Shown: positions 9,160 through 17,947 of the stretch, piece by piece
How positions within the stretch are numbered: position 1 is the first letter of the stretch
Layout of the letters: each line of letters opens with the position of its first letter
Source: Limosilactobacillus reuteri subsp. reuteri
GTDB lineage: Bacteria > Bacillota > Bacilli > Lactobacillales > Lactobacillaceae
Assembly: GCF_000016825.1 (NCBI RefSeq)
Contig: NC_009513.1
Coordinates: 707,001-771,000, forward strand
Direction: 5' to 3'
DNA: 64,000 nucleotides
The notes under the pieces: generated by a model
Database searches by the model: none
Told to the model about the DNA's origin: nothing
Seen by the model: the letters and a program-made list of their open reading frames with translations, nothing else
Made by a program: the position numbers and the translations under genes

Positions 9160-9429
9160 ATGGCTATTTCAAAAGAACGTAAAGATCAAATTATTAAGGA
9201 ATTCGCAACTCACGAAGGAGACACTGGTTCTACTCAAGTTCAAGTTGCTGTTTTAACTGCTGACATCAACGAATTGAACGATCACCTTCGTACACACAAG
9301 CACGATTACCATTCACAACGTGGTTTAATGAAGAAGATTGGTCACCGTCGTAACTTATTAGCTTACTTACGTCGGACTGATTTACCTGCTTACCGTGAAC
9401 TTATCCAAAAGTTAGGTTTACGTCGGTAA
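9160..9429 (+). CDS. rpsO: 30S ribosomal protein S15
   Basis: S15 is a primary 16S rRNA-binding protein. All 89 residues match the family, with [37 protein letters not shown] and the terminal [13 protein letters not shown] good SD (GAAAGGTGGG) precedes the ATG. The 252-base gap to rpsT must hold divergent promoters; S15 often represses its own mRNA through a leader structure, but I could not identify one with confidence. Confidence 0.97.
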   Translation: MAISKERKDQIIKEFATHEGDTGSTQVQVAVLTADINELNDHLRTHKHDYHSQRGLMKKIGHRRNLLAYLRRTDLPAYRELIQKLGLRR

Positions 9430-9441
9430 TATTTTATTATC

Positions 9442-9484
9442 AAAGCACTTTGCCTTTTACTTGGAGGCAAGGTGTTTTTTGTTT
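9442..9484 (+). terminator. Intrinsic terminator of rpsO
   Basis: AAAGCACTTTGCC pairs with GGCAAGGTGTTTT (G-U pairs), followed by Ts, 12 bases after the stop codon. Confidence 0.85.
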
Positions 9485-9609
9485 TTACTCCATTATTTTC
9501 ACTGATTGTGGTAAGATATTTATAACTATAATGAACGATATAAAATTCTTATCGCTACACATTGTAATCGATAAGGGGTTCAAAACTAAATATTAAAGGA
9601 GCCAAATCA

Positions 9610-11391
9610 ATGGATAATAATATTAAAATTATTCCTTTTGGTGGTGTACGCGAAAATGGTAAAAATATGTACGCCGTTGAGATTGAAGACCAAATTTTCA
9701 TTTTGGATACGGGGTTAAAGTATCCGGAAAATGAATTAATGGGAATCGATGTTGTCATTCCTGACTGGGAATACCTTCGTGAACATAAGGACAAGATAGT
9801 CGGAGTATTCTTAACACATGGACATGCAGATTCAATTGGGGCACTTCCGTATTTCTTGATGGACTTTAATGTTCCGGTATTTGGAAGCGAGATGACGATT
9901 GCCTTAGCAAAACTGGCAGTTAAAAACCATAAGGAAGTTAAGAAATTTAATGATTTTCATGTTGTTGATGCTTCAACAGCAATTGATTTTAATGATGTTA
10001 CAGTTTCGTTCTTCCAAACGACCCATACTATTCCTGAAACTTTAGGGGTTGTTTTAGAAACTAAAGCAGGAAATATTGTTTACACTGGTGATTTTAAATT
10101 CGATCAGACAGCTAAAAAAGGTTATCAAACAGACCTTGCTCGTTTAGCAGAAATTGGATCACAAGGTGTATTAGCACTTTTAAGTGATTCTGCTGGTGCT
10201 GGAATTACGGGTGCGTCTGCTCGTGAGCAAGATATTGGAGACTACATTAAAGAAACATTTAAATATCAAAACGGTCGGATTATTGTTGCTAGTGTAGCTT
10301 CAAATATTATGCGCGTACAGCAGATTATCAATGCTGCTGTTGCCGTTGGTCGGAAGATTGTTTTATCTGGTAAAGATATTGAGCAAATCATCGATACAGC
10401 AATGTCTTTGGGAAAGCTGCACTTACCAGATGACTTATTCATTAGTCGCAAGGAAGCAGAAAAACTTGAACCAAATCAAGTTGTTATTTTGGAAACTGGT
10501 AAAATGGGCGAACCGATTAAGTCATTACAGCAAATTGCAAACGGTGATAATCCTAATTTACAATTAACGAGTACCGATCTTGTCTTTGTTACTACTACTC
10601 CTTCTTATGCGCAGGAGACTGAGGTACAAAAGACAAAAGATATGATTTATCGTACGGGAGCAGAAGTTAAGTTTATTTCTGATGATTTGAATCCTTCTGG
10701 GCATGCTAACCAAAATGATGAACAGTTAATGTTGAACTTCATGAAACCCAAGTTCTTCATTCCAATTCAAGGCGAATACCGTCTGTTAGATCGTCATGCA
10801 GAATTAGCAGAAGAAGTAGGAATTCCAAAAGAAAATATCTTCCTCGTTAATAAGGGTGATGTTCTAACCTACAAAAATGGTAAATTCCATGTTGGAGAAC
10901 ATATTGATGTAAGCAATACTATGATTGACGGGACAGGTGTCGGTGATATCGGTAATATTGTTTTACGAGATCGGCGCGTCCTATCAGAGGATGGGATTTT
11001 TGTTGTGGTGGCAACTATTGATCGGAAAAAGAAAAAGATCGTTGCTCGACCACAAATTACGTCACGAGGATTCGTGTTTGTAAAGACTAACCGTCAACTA
11101 ATGCAACAGAGTGCTGACTTAGTTGAAAAGATTGTTCAAGAAAATCTAGATCAAAAGGAATTTGATTGGAGTCACTTGAAACAAGATGTTCGCGATAAAT
11201 TAAACCGATTCTTGTTTGATCAAACTAAACGGCATCCAGTTATTTTGCCAGTTATTATGGAGATTAATCAACACCAAAAGAAGATTAAAAACAATGTTGA
11301 GAAGAAAGAAGAGAAATCTGCAAAGTCACGTTCAACGAAAGAACATCATCGTGGTCGTGGTAAAAAACGAATGGCAAAAGAAAAGAAGTAG
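9610..11391 (+). CDS. rnjB: Ribonuclease J2-type beta-CASP RNase
   Basis: RNase J proteins are metallo-beta-lactamase/beta-CASP nucleases that mature rRNA and degrade mRNA, usually as a J1-J2 complex. The 593-aa protein has the core domain, the LVFVTTTPSYAQETE and SGHANQND beta-CASP region and a C-terminal domain with a very basic tail (KSRSTKEHHRGRGKKRMAKEKK). The metal motif reads HGHADSIG instead of the catalytic HxHxDH, as seen in J2 paralogues, so I call it J2. It is monocistronic, downstream of rpsO as in other Bacilli, with SD AAAGGAGCC. Confidence 0.88.
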   Translation: MDNNIKIIPFGGVRENGKNMYAVEIEDQIFILDTGLKYPENELMGIDVVIPDWEYLREHKDKIVGVFLTHGHADSIGALPYFLMDFNVPVFGSEMTIALAKLAVKNHKEVKKFNDFHVVDASTAIDFNDVTVSFFQTTHTIPETLGVVLETKAGNIVYTGDFKFDQTAKKGYQTDLARLAEIGSQGVLALLSDSAGAGITGASAREQDIGDYIKETFKYQNGRIIVASVASNIMRVQQIINAAVAVGRKIVLSGKDIEQIIDTAMSLGKLHLPDDLFISRKEAEKLEPNQVVILETGKMGEPIKSLQQIANGDNPNLQLTSTDLVFVTTTPSYAQETEVQKTKDMIYRTGAEVKFISDDLNPSGHANQNDEQLMLNFMKPKFFIPIQGEYRLLDRHAELAEEVGIPKENIFLVNKGDVLTYKNGKFHVGEHIDVSNTMIDGTGVGDIGNIVLRDRRVLSEDGIFVVVATIDRKKKKIVARPQITSRGFVFVKTNRQLMQQSADLVEKIVQENLDQKEFDWSHLKQDVRDKLNRFLFDQTKRHPVILPVIMEINQHQKKIKNNVEKKEEKSAKSRSTKEHHRGRGKKRMAKEKK

Positions 11392-11416
11392 CTGTTTAAT
11401 ATAAATAATGTGAAGG

Positions 11417-11457
11417 GAGGCTGGGAGAAAACTTTCGTTTTTCTCCCAGCCTCAACT
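11417..11457. repeat. GAGGCTGGGAGAAAA hairpin (terminator-like dispersed element, copy 1)
   Basis: A 15-bp perfect inverted repeat with a 7-base loop between rnjB and the next gene. It probably ends rnjB transcription, though no long T-tract follows directly. It shares arm sequence with the element at 15313-15348 and the right arm of the hairpin at 23029-23062. Confidence 0.8.
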
Positions 11458-11507
11458 GCTTTTATGAATAATTGTATAAAGTAATGAAATAAAAAAGGGT
11501 GATAAAA

Positions 11508-12413
11508 ATGAACGAAACCCAACAAGATCAATATCTCCAGGCTCAAAAATTAATTGCTGAAGAAAAATGGCAAGAAGCTAGTAATATTCTGGAAGATCTT
11601 ATAAACGAGGTTGATGATTCAGAAATCGGTCGATTGACGATCATCGCTCTGTATCATTCTCAACAATATACCAGGGCTTGTACTTACTTGTTTGAGTATT
11701 TAGAAGTAATGTTTGATAGCTTGGCAGATGCTCAAATTGCCATTAAAATTTTATGTCAAAATGAATTATTTGTTTTAGCAAGACAGGTGATTAGTAGTCT
11801 TTCGCAATGGCAGGAAGATTTGTTGACAATTGTTACAATGGGTGAGAAAAAATCTCGTCAAGAGTACCAGGAGACATTACAAACACGTTTGCGAGACTTT
11901 TATCATTTAGGAGATTACTCCCTTGAAGAGCAGCAAAGTAGGCTGCAGGCGGCTTTTAAGCTTCCTTTAAATGAATTTATTACAGGCGCTAAATTCCTGC
12001 TTCGTGACCCCTATACTCATCCACTGGTAAAGTCTAGTTTGGTTGAGCTACTTAGTAAGTTACAAGTTGCAGATCCAGTTACTGTTTATTGGCTAGATAA
12101 GAAAGAATATACAGTTGTGCCAGCCGATATTCAGCCTTTAAATTTATTGCCAATCGTTAGTGAAGGTAAGAGATTAATTACAGAAAAGTGTGGAAATCAA
12201 AACCCGCAGACAGAAAAGCTGGCAATTCAAGAATTTCAATTACAGGTAATGTTTTTGTATCCGCGAATTAATCAAATTATTGAGGACATTGATGAATGGA
12301 CAAACGTTTTAATCGCAAGAATAGAAGGAAAGAAAGTCGCAACAAATACAGTTTCTAATACCTGGCAGAAACGATTAGGTAAGCAGATTGACGAATTAAT
12401 AGAAAAACATTAG
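11508..12413 (+). CDS. Conserved hypothetical protein of lactobacilli, TPR-like helical
   Basis: I do not recognise a defined function. The 301-aa product is all-helical in appearance. Its first 120 residues (AQKLIAEEKWQEASNILEDLI, then ALYHSQQYTRACTYLFEYLE) have the pattern of tetratricopeptide-like repeats, which suggests a protein-binding role. No signal peptide or membrane segment is seen. ATG 11508 is preferred over GTG 11499 because AAGGGTGAT (11495-11503) fits as its SD. Monocistronic between rnjB and tuf. The family occurs next to tuf in related species; this is from memory. Confidence 0.7.
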   Translation: MNETQQDQYLQAQKLIAEEKWQEASNILEDLINEVDDSEIGRLTIIALYHSQQYTRACTYLFEYLEVMFDSLADAQIAIKILCQNELFVLARQVISSLSQWQEDLLTIVTMGEKKSRQEYQETLQTRLRDFYHLGDYSLEEQQSRLQAAFKLPLNEFITGAKFLLRDPYTHPLVKSSLVELLSKLQVADPVTVYWLDKKEYTVVPADIQPLNLLPIVSEGKRLITEKCGNQNPQTEKLAIQEFQLQVMFLYPRINQIIEDIDEWTNVLIARIEGKKVATNTVSNTWQKRLGKQIDELIEKH

Positions 12414-12591
12414 TCAAATACATTTACAAATGAACAGATAGTTGATATTATATTTAAGAATTCTTCTTCAGAGCCTAAGATTAAAGCTTTCAATTGGCGA
12501 AAAGAAGTTGTACAATATGTATAAGGGTATGTCAGTCACCGAATCAGATGATCTGGCATTATACTTGTAAATTATCAGGAGGTTTTCATTA

Positions 12592-13782
12592 ATGGCTGAA
12601 AAAGAACATTATGAACGTACAAAACCCCACGTTAACATTGGTACTATTGGCCACGTTGACCACGGGAAGACTACTTTAACTGCTGCTATTACAAAGGTAT
12701 TGGCAGCCAAAGGTTTAGCAAAGGCAGAAGATTACGCTGATATCGATGCTGCTCCAGAAGAAAAGGAACGTGGTATCACTATCAACACTGCCCACGTTGA
12801 ATACGAAACTGAAAAGCGTCACTACGCACACATCGATGCCCCTGGACACGCTGACTACGTTAAGAACATGATCACTGGTGCTGCCCAAATGGATGGTGCT
12901 ATCCTTGTTGTTGCCGCTACTGATGGTCCTATGCCACAAACTCGTGAACACATTCTTCTTGCTCGTCAGGTTGGTGTTCAATACATCGTTGTATTCTTGA
13001 ACAAGACTGACTTAGTTGACGATGATGAATTAGTTGACTTAGTTGAAATGGAAGTTCGTGACTTACTTAGCGAATACGATTTCCCTGGTGACGATGTTCC
13101 AGTTGTTCGTGGATCTGCTCTTAAGGCACTTGAAGGTGACCCAGAACAAGAAAAAGTTATCCTTCACTTAATGGATGTTATTGATGACTACATTCCAACT
13201 CCAAAGCGTCCTACTGACAAGCCATTCATGATGCCTGTCGAAGACGTATTTACTATCACTGGTCGTGGTACTGTTGCTTCTGGTCGTATTGACCGTGGTA
13301 CTGTTAAGGTCGGTGACGAAGTTGAAATCGTTGGTTTAACTGAAGACGTTCTTAAGTCAACTGTTACTGGTTTGGAAATGTTCCACAAGACTCTTGATCT
13401 TGGTGAAGCCGGTGATAACGTTGGTGTACTTCTTCGTGGTATTTCACACGACCAAATCCAACGTGGTCAAGTTTTGGCTGAACCAGGTTCAATCCAAACT
13501 CACAAGAACTTCAAGGGTGAAGTTTACGTTATGACTAAGGAAGAAGGGGGACGTCACACTCCATTCTTCTCAAACTACCGTCCACAATTCTACTTCCACA
13601 CAACTGATGTTACTGGTACTATCGAATTACCAGATGGTGTAGAAATGGTTATGCCTGGTGATAACGTTACATTCACTGTTAACTTACAAAAGCCAGTTGC
13701 TCTTGAAAAGGGTCTTAAGTTCACTATTCGTGAAGGTGGACACACTGTTGGTGCCGGTGTTGTATCCGACATCTTAGACTAA
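12592..13782 (+). CDS. tuf: Elongation factor Tu
   Basis: EF-Tu delivers aminoacyl-tRNA to the ribosome. The 396-aa protein has GHVDHGKTT (G1), the effector region [22 protein letters not shown] (G3), NKTD (G4) and GSALKAL (G5), followed by domains 2 and 3 ending [20 protein letters not shown] is strong and codon choice is highly biased (GGT, GTT, AAC, CAC), as for a very highly expressed gene. It stands alone, outside the str operon, as in other lactobacilli, and is followed by a terminator and tig. Confidence 0.98.
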   Translation: MAEKEHYERTKPHVNIGTIGHVDHGKTTLTAAITKVLAAKGLAKAEDYADIDAAPEEKERGITINTAHVEYETEKRHYAHIDAPGHADYVKNMITGAAQMDGAILVVAATDGPMPQTREHILLARQVGVQYIVVFLNKTDLVDDDELVDLVEMEVRDLLSEYDFPGDDVPVVRGSALKALEGDPEQEKVILHLMDVIDDYIPTPKRPTDKPFMMPVEDVFTITGRGTVASGRIDRGTVKVGDEVEIVGLTEDVLKSTVTGLEMFHKTLDLGEAGDNVGVLLRGISHDQIQRGQVLAEPGSIQTHKNFKGEVYVMTKEEGGRHTPFFSNYRPQFYFHTTDVTGTIELPDGVEMVMPGDNVTFTVNLQKPVALEKGLKFTIREGGHTVGAGVVSDILD

Positions 13783-13801
13783 TTTTTGAGTACAGATGTG
13801 C

Positions 13802-13835
13802 TAAAAGGCTTGGGGAAACCCAGGTCTTTTTTCTT
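13802..13835 (+). terminator. Intrinsic terminator of tuf
   Basis: AAAGGCTTGGG-GAAA-CCCAGGTCTTT: an 11-bp stem (with G-U pairs) with a GAAA tetraloop and a T-tract. Confidence 0.9.
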
Positions 13836-13977
13836 TAACAAAAATATTTGAAAATAACTTGGGGATCAGCCGTCAATAAGTTGCAATTACTGGTCTCCTA
13901 CGGTAAACTAATATAGTATGTAAAGACTAATTATAAATATTAATTAGTCAAATTGATTTGTTATTGGAGGAAATAAA

Positions 13978-15288
13978 ATGTCAGCAAAATGGGAACGCGA
14001 TAGCGATGCCAGCAAAGGTACATTGACATTTGAAATTGATGTCGACACTATTAACAAGGGAATTGACGAAGCTTTCGTTGAGACTCGTAAAAAGATCACT
14101 GTTCCGGGTTTCCGGAAGGGTCGTGTCCCTCGTCAAATCTTTAACCAAATGTACGGTGAAGAATCATTGTATCAAGATGCCTTAAACAAGGTATTACCTG
14201 ATGCATATAATGAAGCAGTAAAAGAAACTAACATTCAACCTGTAGATCAACCTAAGATTGATATTAAGAGCATGGAAAAGGGTCAACCATGGGTATTAAC
14301 TGCTGAAGTTGACGTTATGCCAGAAGTTAAATTAGGTGAATACAAGGGTATGGAAGTTCCTGCTCAAGACACCACTGTTACTGATGCTGATGTTGATGAT
14401 GCACTTGAAACTAAGCGTCAACAACAAGCTGAACTTGTATTAAAAGAAGATAAGCCAGCCGAAAAGGGTGACACTGTTGTTATTGATTACAAGGGTAGCG
14501 TTGACGGTGAAGAATTTGATGGCGGTTCAGCTGAAAACTACTCACTAGAATTAGGCTCAGGCTCATTTATTCCAGGTTTTGAAGATCAATTAATCGGTCA
14601 CAACGCTGATGAAGATGTTGATGTAAATGTTACCTTCCCAGAAGATTACCACGCTAAGAATCTTGCTGGCAAGGATGCACTTTTCAAGGTTAAGATTCAC
14701 GAAATCAAGGAAAAGCAATTACCAGAACTTGACGATGATTTCGCTAAGGATGTTGACGAAGATGTTGATACTTTAGCTGAATTAAAGGAAAAGACTAAGA
14801 AGCAACTTCAAGAAGAAAAGGATAACCAAGCTAAGGCTGCTATTGAAGATGCTGCTATCAATAAGGCTGTTGCTAATGCAGAAATCCAAGATATTCCACA
14901 AGCAATGTTGGATGATGACACTAACCGTCAAATGCAACAATACTTAGCAGGAATGCAACAACAAGGTATCAGTCCTCAAATGTACTTCCAAATTACTGGT
15001 ACAAAGGAAGAAGATTTGAAGAAGCAATTTGCTAATGATGCTGCTCAACGTGTAAAGACTAACCTTGTCTTAGAAGCAATTGTTGACGATGCTAACTTAG
15101 ATGCTACTGATGAAGAAATTGCTAAAGAAATTTCTGACCTTGCAAAGCAATACGGTATGGAAGAAGATGCTGTTAAGAAGGCATTATCTAAAGACATGTT
15201 AATGCATGATATTAAGATCCGTAAGGCTGTTGACTTAGTTGCTGATTCAGCAAAGCAAGTTAAGGATGACGAAAAGTCTGACAAGTAA
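13978..15288 (+). CDS. tig: Trigger factor, ribosome-associated chaperone and prolyl isomerase
   Basis: Trigger factor binds ribosomal protein L23 and shields nascent chains. The 436-aa protein has the ribosome-binding signature VPGFRKGRVPR (about residue 41), a central FKBP-type PPIase domain (GDTVVIDYKGSVDGEEFDGG, ELGSGSFIPGFEDQLIG; about residues 160-245) and a long helical C-terminal arm. SD GGAGG precedes the ATG. Next downstream is clpX, the usual tig-clp neighbourhood, but no clpP is here. Confidence 0.96.
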   Translation: MSAKWERDSDASKGTLTFEIDVDTINKGIDEAFVETRKKITVPGFRKGRVPRQIFNQMYGEESLYQDALNKVLPDAYNEAVKETNIQPVDQPKIDIKSMEKGQPWVLTAEVDVMPEVKLGEYKGMEVPAQDTTVTDADVDDALETKRQQQAELVLKEDKPAEKGDTVVIDYKGSVDGEEFDGGSAENYSLELGSGSFIPGFEDQLIGHNADEDVDVNVTFPEDYHAKNLAGKDALFKVKIHEIKEKQLPELDDDFAKDVDEDVDTLAELKEKTKKQLQEEKDNQAKAAIEDAAINKAVANAEIQDIPQAMLDDDTNRQMQQYLAGMQQQGISPQMYFQITGTKEEDLKKQFANDAAQRVKTNLVLEAIVDDANLDATDEEIAKEISDLAKQYGMEEDAVKKALSKDMLMHDIKIRKAVDLVADSAKQVKDDEKSDK

Positions 15289-15312
15289 TTTGTTAAATAA
15301 TTACTAATCAAT

Positions 15313-15348
15313 GAGGCTGGAAGAAAACAGTAGTTTTCTTCCAGCCTC
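15313..15348. repeat. GAGGCTGGAAGAAAAC hairpin (dispersed element, copy 2)
   Basis: A 16-bp perfect inverted repeat with a 4-base AGTA loop between tig and clpX. It is near-identical in its arms to the element after rnjB. It probably terminates tig but lacks a uniform T-tract. Confidence 0.8.
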
Positions 15349-15463
15349 GCTATTTATCAAATATTAGTAAGATAAAGTAGAAAATAATTTACTGAGTAAT
15401 TTAGTCGAAATTAAACAGTAATTTTGTTATTATGTTTTAATAAGTCTTAGAGGAGGTTCATTT

Positions 15464-16714
15464 ATGTTTGAAGATACCACTGGTATGGATTCAGTTCACT
15501 GTTCATTTTGTGGAAAGTCCCAAGATGAAGTGAAAAAAATTGTTGCTGGTCCTGGCGTCTATATTTGTAACGAATGTGTTGACCTTTGTAAACAAATTAT
15601 TGATCAGGAATTAGCAGAAGATGAAGCTAAAAAAGCTTTCCGTGTGCCAACTCCAGGAGAGATTGTTAACGAACTGGATGACTATGTAATTGGTCAAGGT
15701 GATGCTAAAAAAACATTAGCAGTTGCTGTTTATAACCACTATAAGCGGGTTAATGCAATGATGAGTGGTGATAATAATGATACAGAACTTCAAAAGAGCA
15801 ACATTGCCGTAATTGGTCCAACTGGTTCTGGGAAAACCTATCTTGCCCAGTCACTTGCCCGCATTCTCAATGTTCCATTTGCGATTGCAGATGCTACAAC
15901 TTTAACTGAAGCTGGATACGTTGGTGAAGATGTTGAGAATATTATCCTTAAACTACTTCAGGCTGCTGACTTTGATGTAGAACGTGCTGAAAAAGGAATC
16001 ATTTACATTGACGAAATTGATAAAATCGCAAAGAAGAGTGAAAATGTATCAATTACACGTGATGTTTCTGGAGAAGGGGTTCAACAAGCTCTTTTAAAGA
16101 TTCTTGAAGGAACAATTGCTAATGTACCGCCTCAGGGAGGACGTAAGCATCCACAGCAAGAATTTATCCAAGTCGATACAAAGAATATCCTCTTTATTGT
16201 GGGGGGAGCCTTTGATGGGATCGAAACAATTGTTAAGGAACGACTTGGTGATAAGACAATTGGATTTGGAACAGACTCACGAGAAGCTGAAGAGGTTACG
16301 GATAAAAATATTTTGCAACATGTTATTCCAGAAGACCTTCTTAAGTTTGGCTTGATTCCAGAATTTATCGGACGATTACCTGTGATGACTGCTCTTGAAA
16401 AACTTGATGAAGATGACCTTGTTCGAATCCTTACTGAGCCGAAGAATGCATTAGTTAAGCAATATCAAGAGTTAATTCGCCTTGATGGAAGTCAGTTGAC
16501 CTTTACTGATGGTGCATTACGAGCAATGGCACAACTAGCAATCAAGCGGAATACAGGTGCTCGTGGTCTCCGTTCGATTATTGAAGATGTAATGCGGGAT
16601 GTAATGTTTGACTTGCCAAGTCGTAAAGATGTAGAAAAGGTAATTATTGATAAACGATGTGTAACGCAACATACAGAACCTCGTTACGTTTTAAAGGATG
16701 AAAAAGCTTCTTAA
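15464..16714 (+). CDS. clpX: ATP-dependent Clp protease ATP-binding subunit ClpX
   Basis: ClpX is the AAA+ unfoldase that feeds substrates to ClpP. The 416-aa protein begins with the dimeric zinc-binding domain ([11 protein letters not shown] and CNECVDLC). The AAA+ module follows with Walker A GPTGSGKT (about residue 120), the pore loop GYVGEDVE, Walker [12 protein letters not shown] and sensor GARGLR. SD AGAGGAGG precedes the ATG. It is followed after 17 bases by engB, a common clpX-engB pair in Bacilli. Confidence 0.97.
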   Translation: MFEDTTGMDSVHCSFCGKSQDEVKKIVAGPGVYICNECVDLCKQIIDQELAEDEAKKAFRVPTPGEIVNELDDYVIGQGDAKKTLAVAVYNHYKRVNAMMSGDNNDTELQKSNIAVIGPTGSGKTYLAQSLARILNVPFAIADATTLTEAGYVGEDVENIILKLLQAADFDVERAEKGIIYIDEIDKIAKKSENVSITRDVSGEGVQQALLKILEGTIANVPPQGGRKHPQQEFIQVDTKNILFIVGGAFDGIETIVKERLGDKTIGFGTDSREAEEVTDKNILQHVIPEDLLKFGLIPEFIGRLPVMTALEKLDEDDLVRILTEPKNALVKQYQELIRLDGSQLTFTDGALRAMAQLAIKRNTGARGLRSIIEDVMRDVMFDLPSRKDVEKVIIDKRCVTQHTEPRYVLKDEKAS

Positions 16715-16731
16715 TGAAATGAGGTAAGCAA

Positions 16732-17322
16732 ATGGAAGTTCACAATGTAGATTTAACAATCAGTGCCGTAAGTGATGAACAATATCCTAAAACAAATATT
16801 CCAGAAATTGCTTTAGTTGGTCGTTCAAATGTTGGGAAGTCATCGTTGACAAATGTCTTAATCAACCGGCGCAATTTTGCTCATACGTCTAGTCAGCCAG
16901 GTAAAACCCAGACGTTAAATTTCTATGACGTTGAGGATAAGGTATATTTTGTCGATGTTCCAGGATATGGGTATGCCAAAGTCTCGAAAAAAGAGCGAGA
17001 ACGATTTGGAAAAATGATCGAACAATACTTAACCCAACGTGAACAATTACGCGGAGTTATTCAATTAGTTGATGCACGGCATGAACCAACCCCTGATGAT
17101 GTAAATATGTATAATTGGTTACAATATTATAATATTCCAACATTAATCGTAGGGACAAAGATTGATAAGGTAAAACGAAGTGCATGGAATCGCCAACTAA
17201 GCCTTATCAAAAAGACCCTTGATGTTGAGAGTTCAACACCGATTATTCTATTTTCAGCTACAGAGAAAAAGGGTAAAGATGATGTTTGGCAGTGGATTGA
17301 AGAGCGAATGGGGAAGAACTAA
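16732..17322 (+). CDS. engB: Ribosome biogenesis GTPase EngB/YsxC
   Basis: A small essential GTPase that helps assemble the 50S subunit. The 196-aa protein has G1 GRSNVGKSS (about residue 31), G3 DVPGYGYAK, G4 GTKIDK and the G5-like SATEKKGKD near the C-terminus. SD GAGGTAAG is present. Its stop is followed one base later by the start of the MazG-like gene. Confidence 0.96.
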   Translation: MEVHNVDLTISAVSDEQYPKTNIPEIALVGRSNVGKSSLTNVLINRRNFAHTSSQPGKTQTLNFYDVEDKVYFVDVPGYGYAKVSKKERERFGKMIEQYLTQREQLRGVIQLVDARHEPTPDDVNMYNWLQYYNIPTLIVGTKIDKVKRSAWNRQLSLIKKTLDVESSTPIILFSATEKKGKDDVWQWIEERMGKN

Positions 17323-17323
17323 G

Positions 17324-17623
17324 TTGGATTTTAATGAATACCAAAATGCAGCAAAACGAACCTTATATGGGAATGAACAAGTTTTAACAAATTGTGCATT
17401 AGGATTAGCTGGTGAGTCAGGACAAGTCGTTGATTTAGTAAAAAACTATACTTTTCGTAGTCGAAAATTAGATCGTAAGGAACTAATCCACGAAATGGGT
17501 GATGTCTTATGGTATTTATCTCAGATTGCAGAATGGGCCGATATTCCATTTGAAGAGGTTGCCAAAGCAAATATTGAGGAATTAAATCAGCGCTATCCGA
17601 CTGGTTTTAAAAAACAAGATTAA
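17324..17623 (+). CDS. MazG-like nucleotide pyrophosphohydrolase
   Basis: All-alpha NTP pyrophosphatase of the MazG-like type, thought to hydrolyse (d)NTPs for nucleotide-pool sanitation. The 99-aa product has the EXXE-12-28-EXXD metal pattern: LAGESGQVVD followed by LIHEMGDVLWYL. A longer frame runs upstream inside engB but has no RBS; TTG 17324, with GGGGAAG (17310-17316) in front, gives a protein that starts LDFNEYQNAAKRT as in the family. The exact substrate cannot be told. Confidence 0.8.
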   Translation: MDFNEYQNAAKRTLYGNEQVLTNCALGLAGESGQVVDLVKNYTFRSRKLDRKELIHEMGDVLWYLSQIAEWADIPFEEVAKANIEELNQRYPTGFKKQD

Positions 17624-17630
17624 AAAAATA

Positions 17631-17664
17631 AGCGGGGGTATGAGTGATCACATCTCCGCTTTTG
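17631..17664. terminator. Bidirectional hairpin between the mazG-like gene and a small minus-strand gene
   Basis: AAGCGG and CCGCTT arms enclose a GTGATCAC palindrome, followed by TTTTGC. It lies between two convergent genes. Confidence 0.65.
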
Positions 17665-17666
17665 CA

Positions 17667-17804
17667 TTATTTCTTTTCTTTATCTTTACTATCTTTTTCT
17701 TTTTTATCGTCATTTTTTTTAGTTGCTTTTGGTTTTTTAGGATCAATCGCAAATTGATCAAATAATTTATCAAGCTGTTCGCTTCTTCTAGTAACTAATC
17801 CCAT
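17667..17804 (-). CDS. Small charged protein, 45 aa, unknown function
   Basis: I do not know this protein. The minus-strand frame starts ATG at 17804 with a well-placed SD AAAAAGGAG upstream and ends TAA at 17667. The product begins MGLVTRRSEQLDKLFDQFAID and its second half is almost only Lys, Asp and Glu, so it is likely soluble and partly disordered. Its own RBS, its convergent placement against the mazG-like gene, and a shared terminator make it a credible gene despite its size. The low complexity of the C-terminal half limits homology detection. Confidence 0.65.
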   Translation of the reverse strand: MGLVTRRSEQLDKLFDQFAIDPKKPKATKKNDDKKEKDSKDKEKK

Positions 17805-17883
17805 TTTTTTAGCTCCTTTTTTATATTTGACAAAATGCTAGCATAAATTTTGCTAAATGTACAATTATTTCTAAACACTTTCT

Positions 17884-17913
17884 TTGCCTTAATGATGATT
17901 TTTCAGATATAAT
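17884..17913 (+). promoter_or_regulatory. Sigma-A promoter upstream of uvrC
   Basis: -35 TTGCCT (17884-17889), an 18-base spacer and -10 TATAAT (17908-17913), 34 bases before the uvrC start. Confidence 0.7.
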
Positions 17914-17947
17914 ATATTGTTAGATAATTTTTCGGAGGGATTTTGCG

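Noticed and set aside
12414..12591. Promoter for tuf
   Set aside because: AT-rich stretches occur, but no -35/-10 pair with 16-18 base spacing was convincing; left unannotated.
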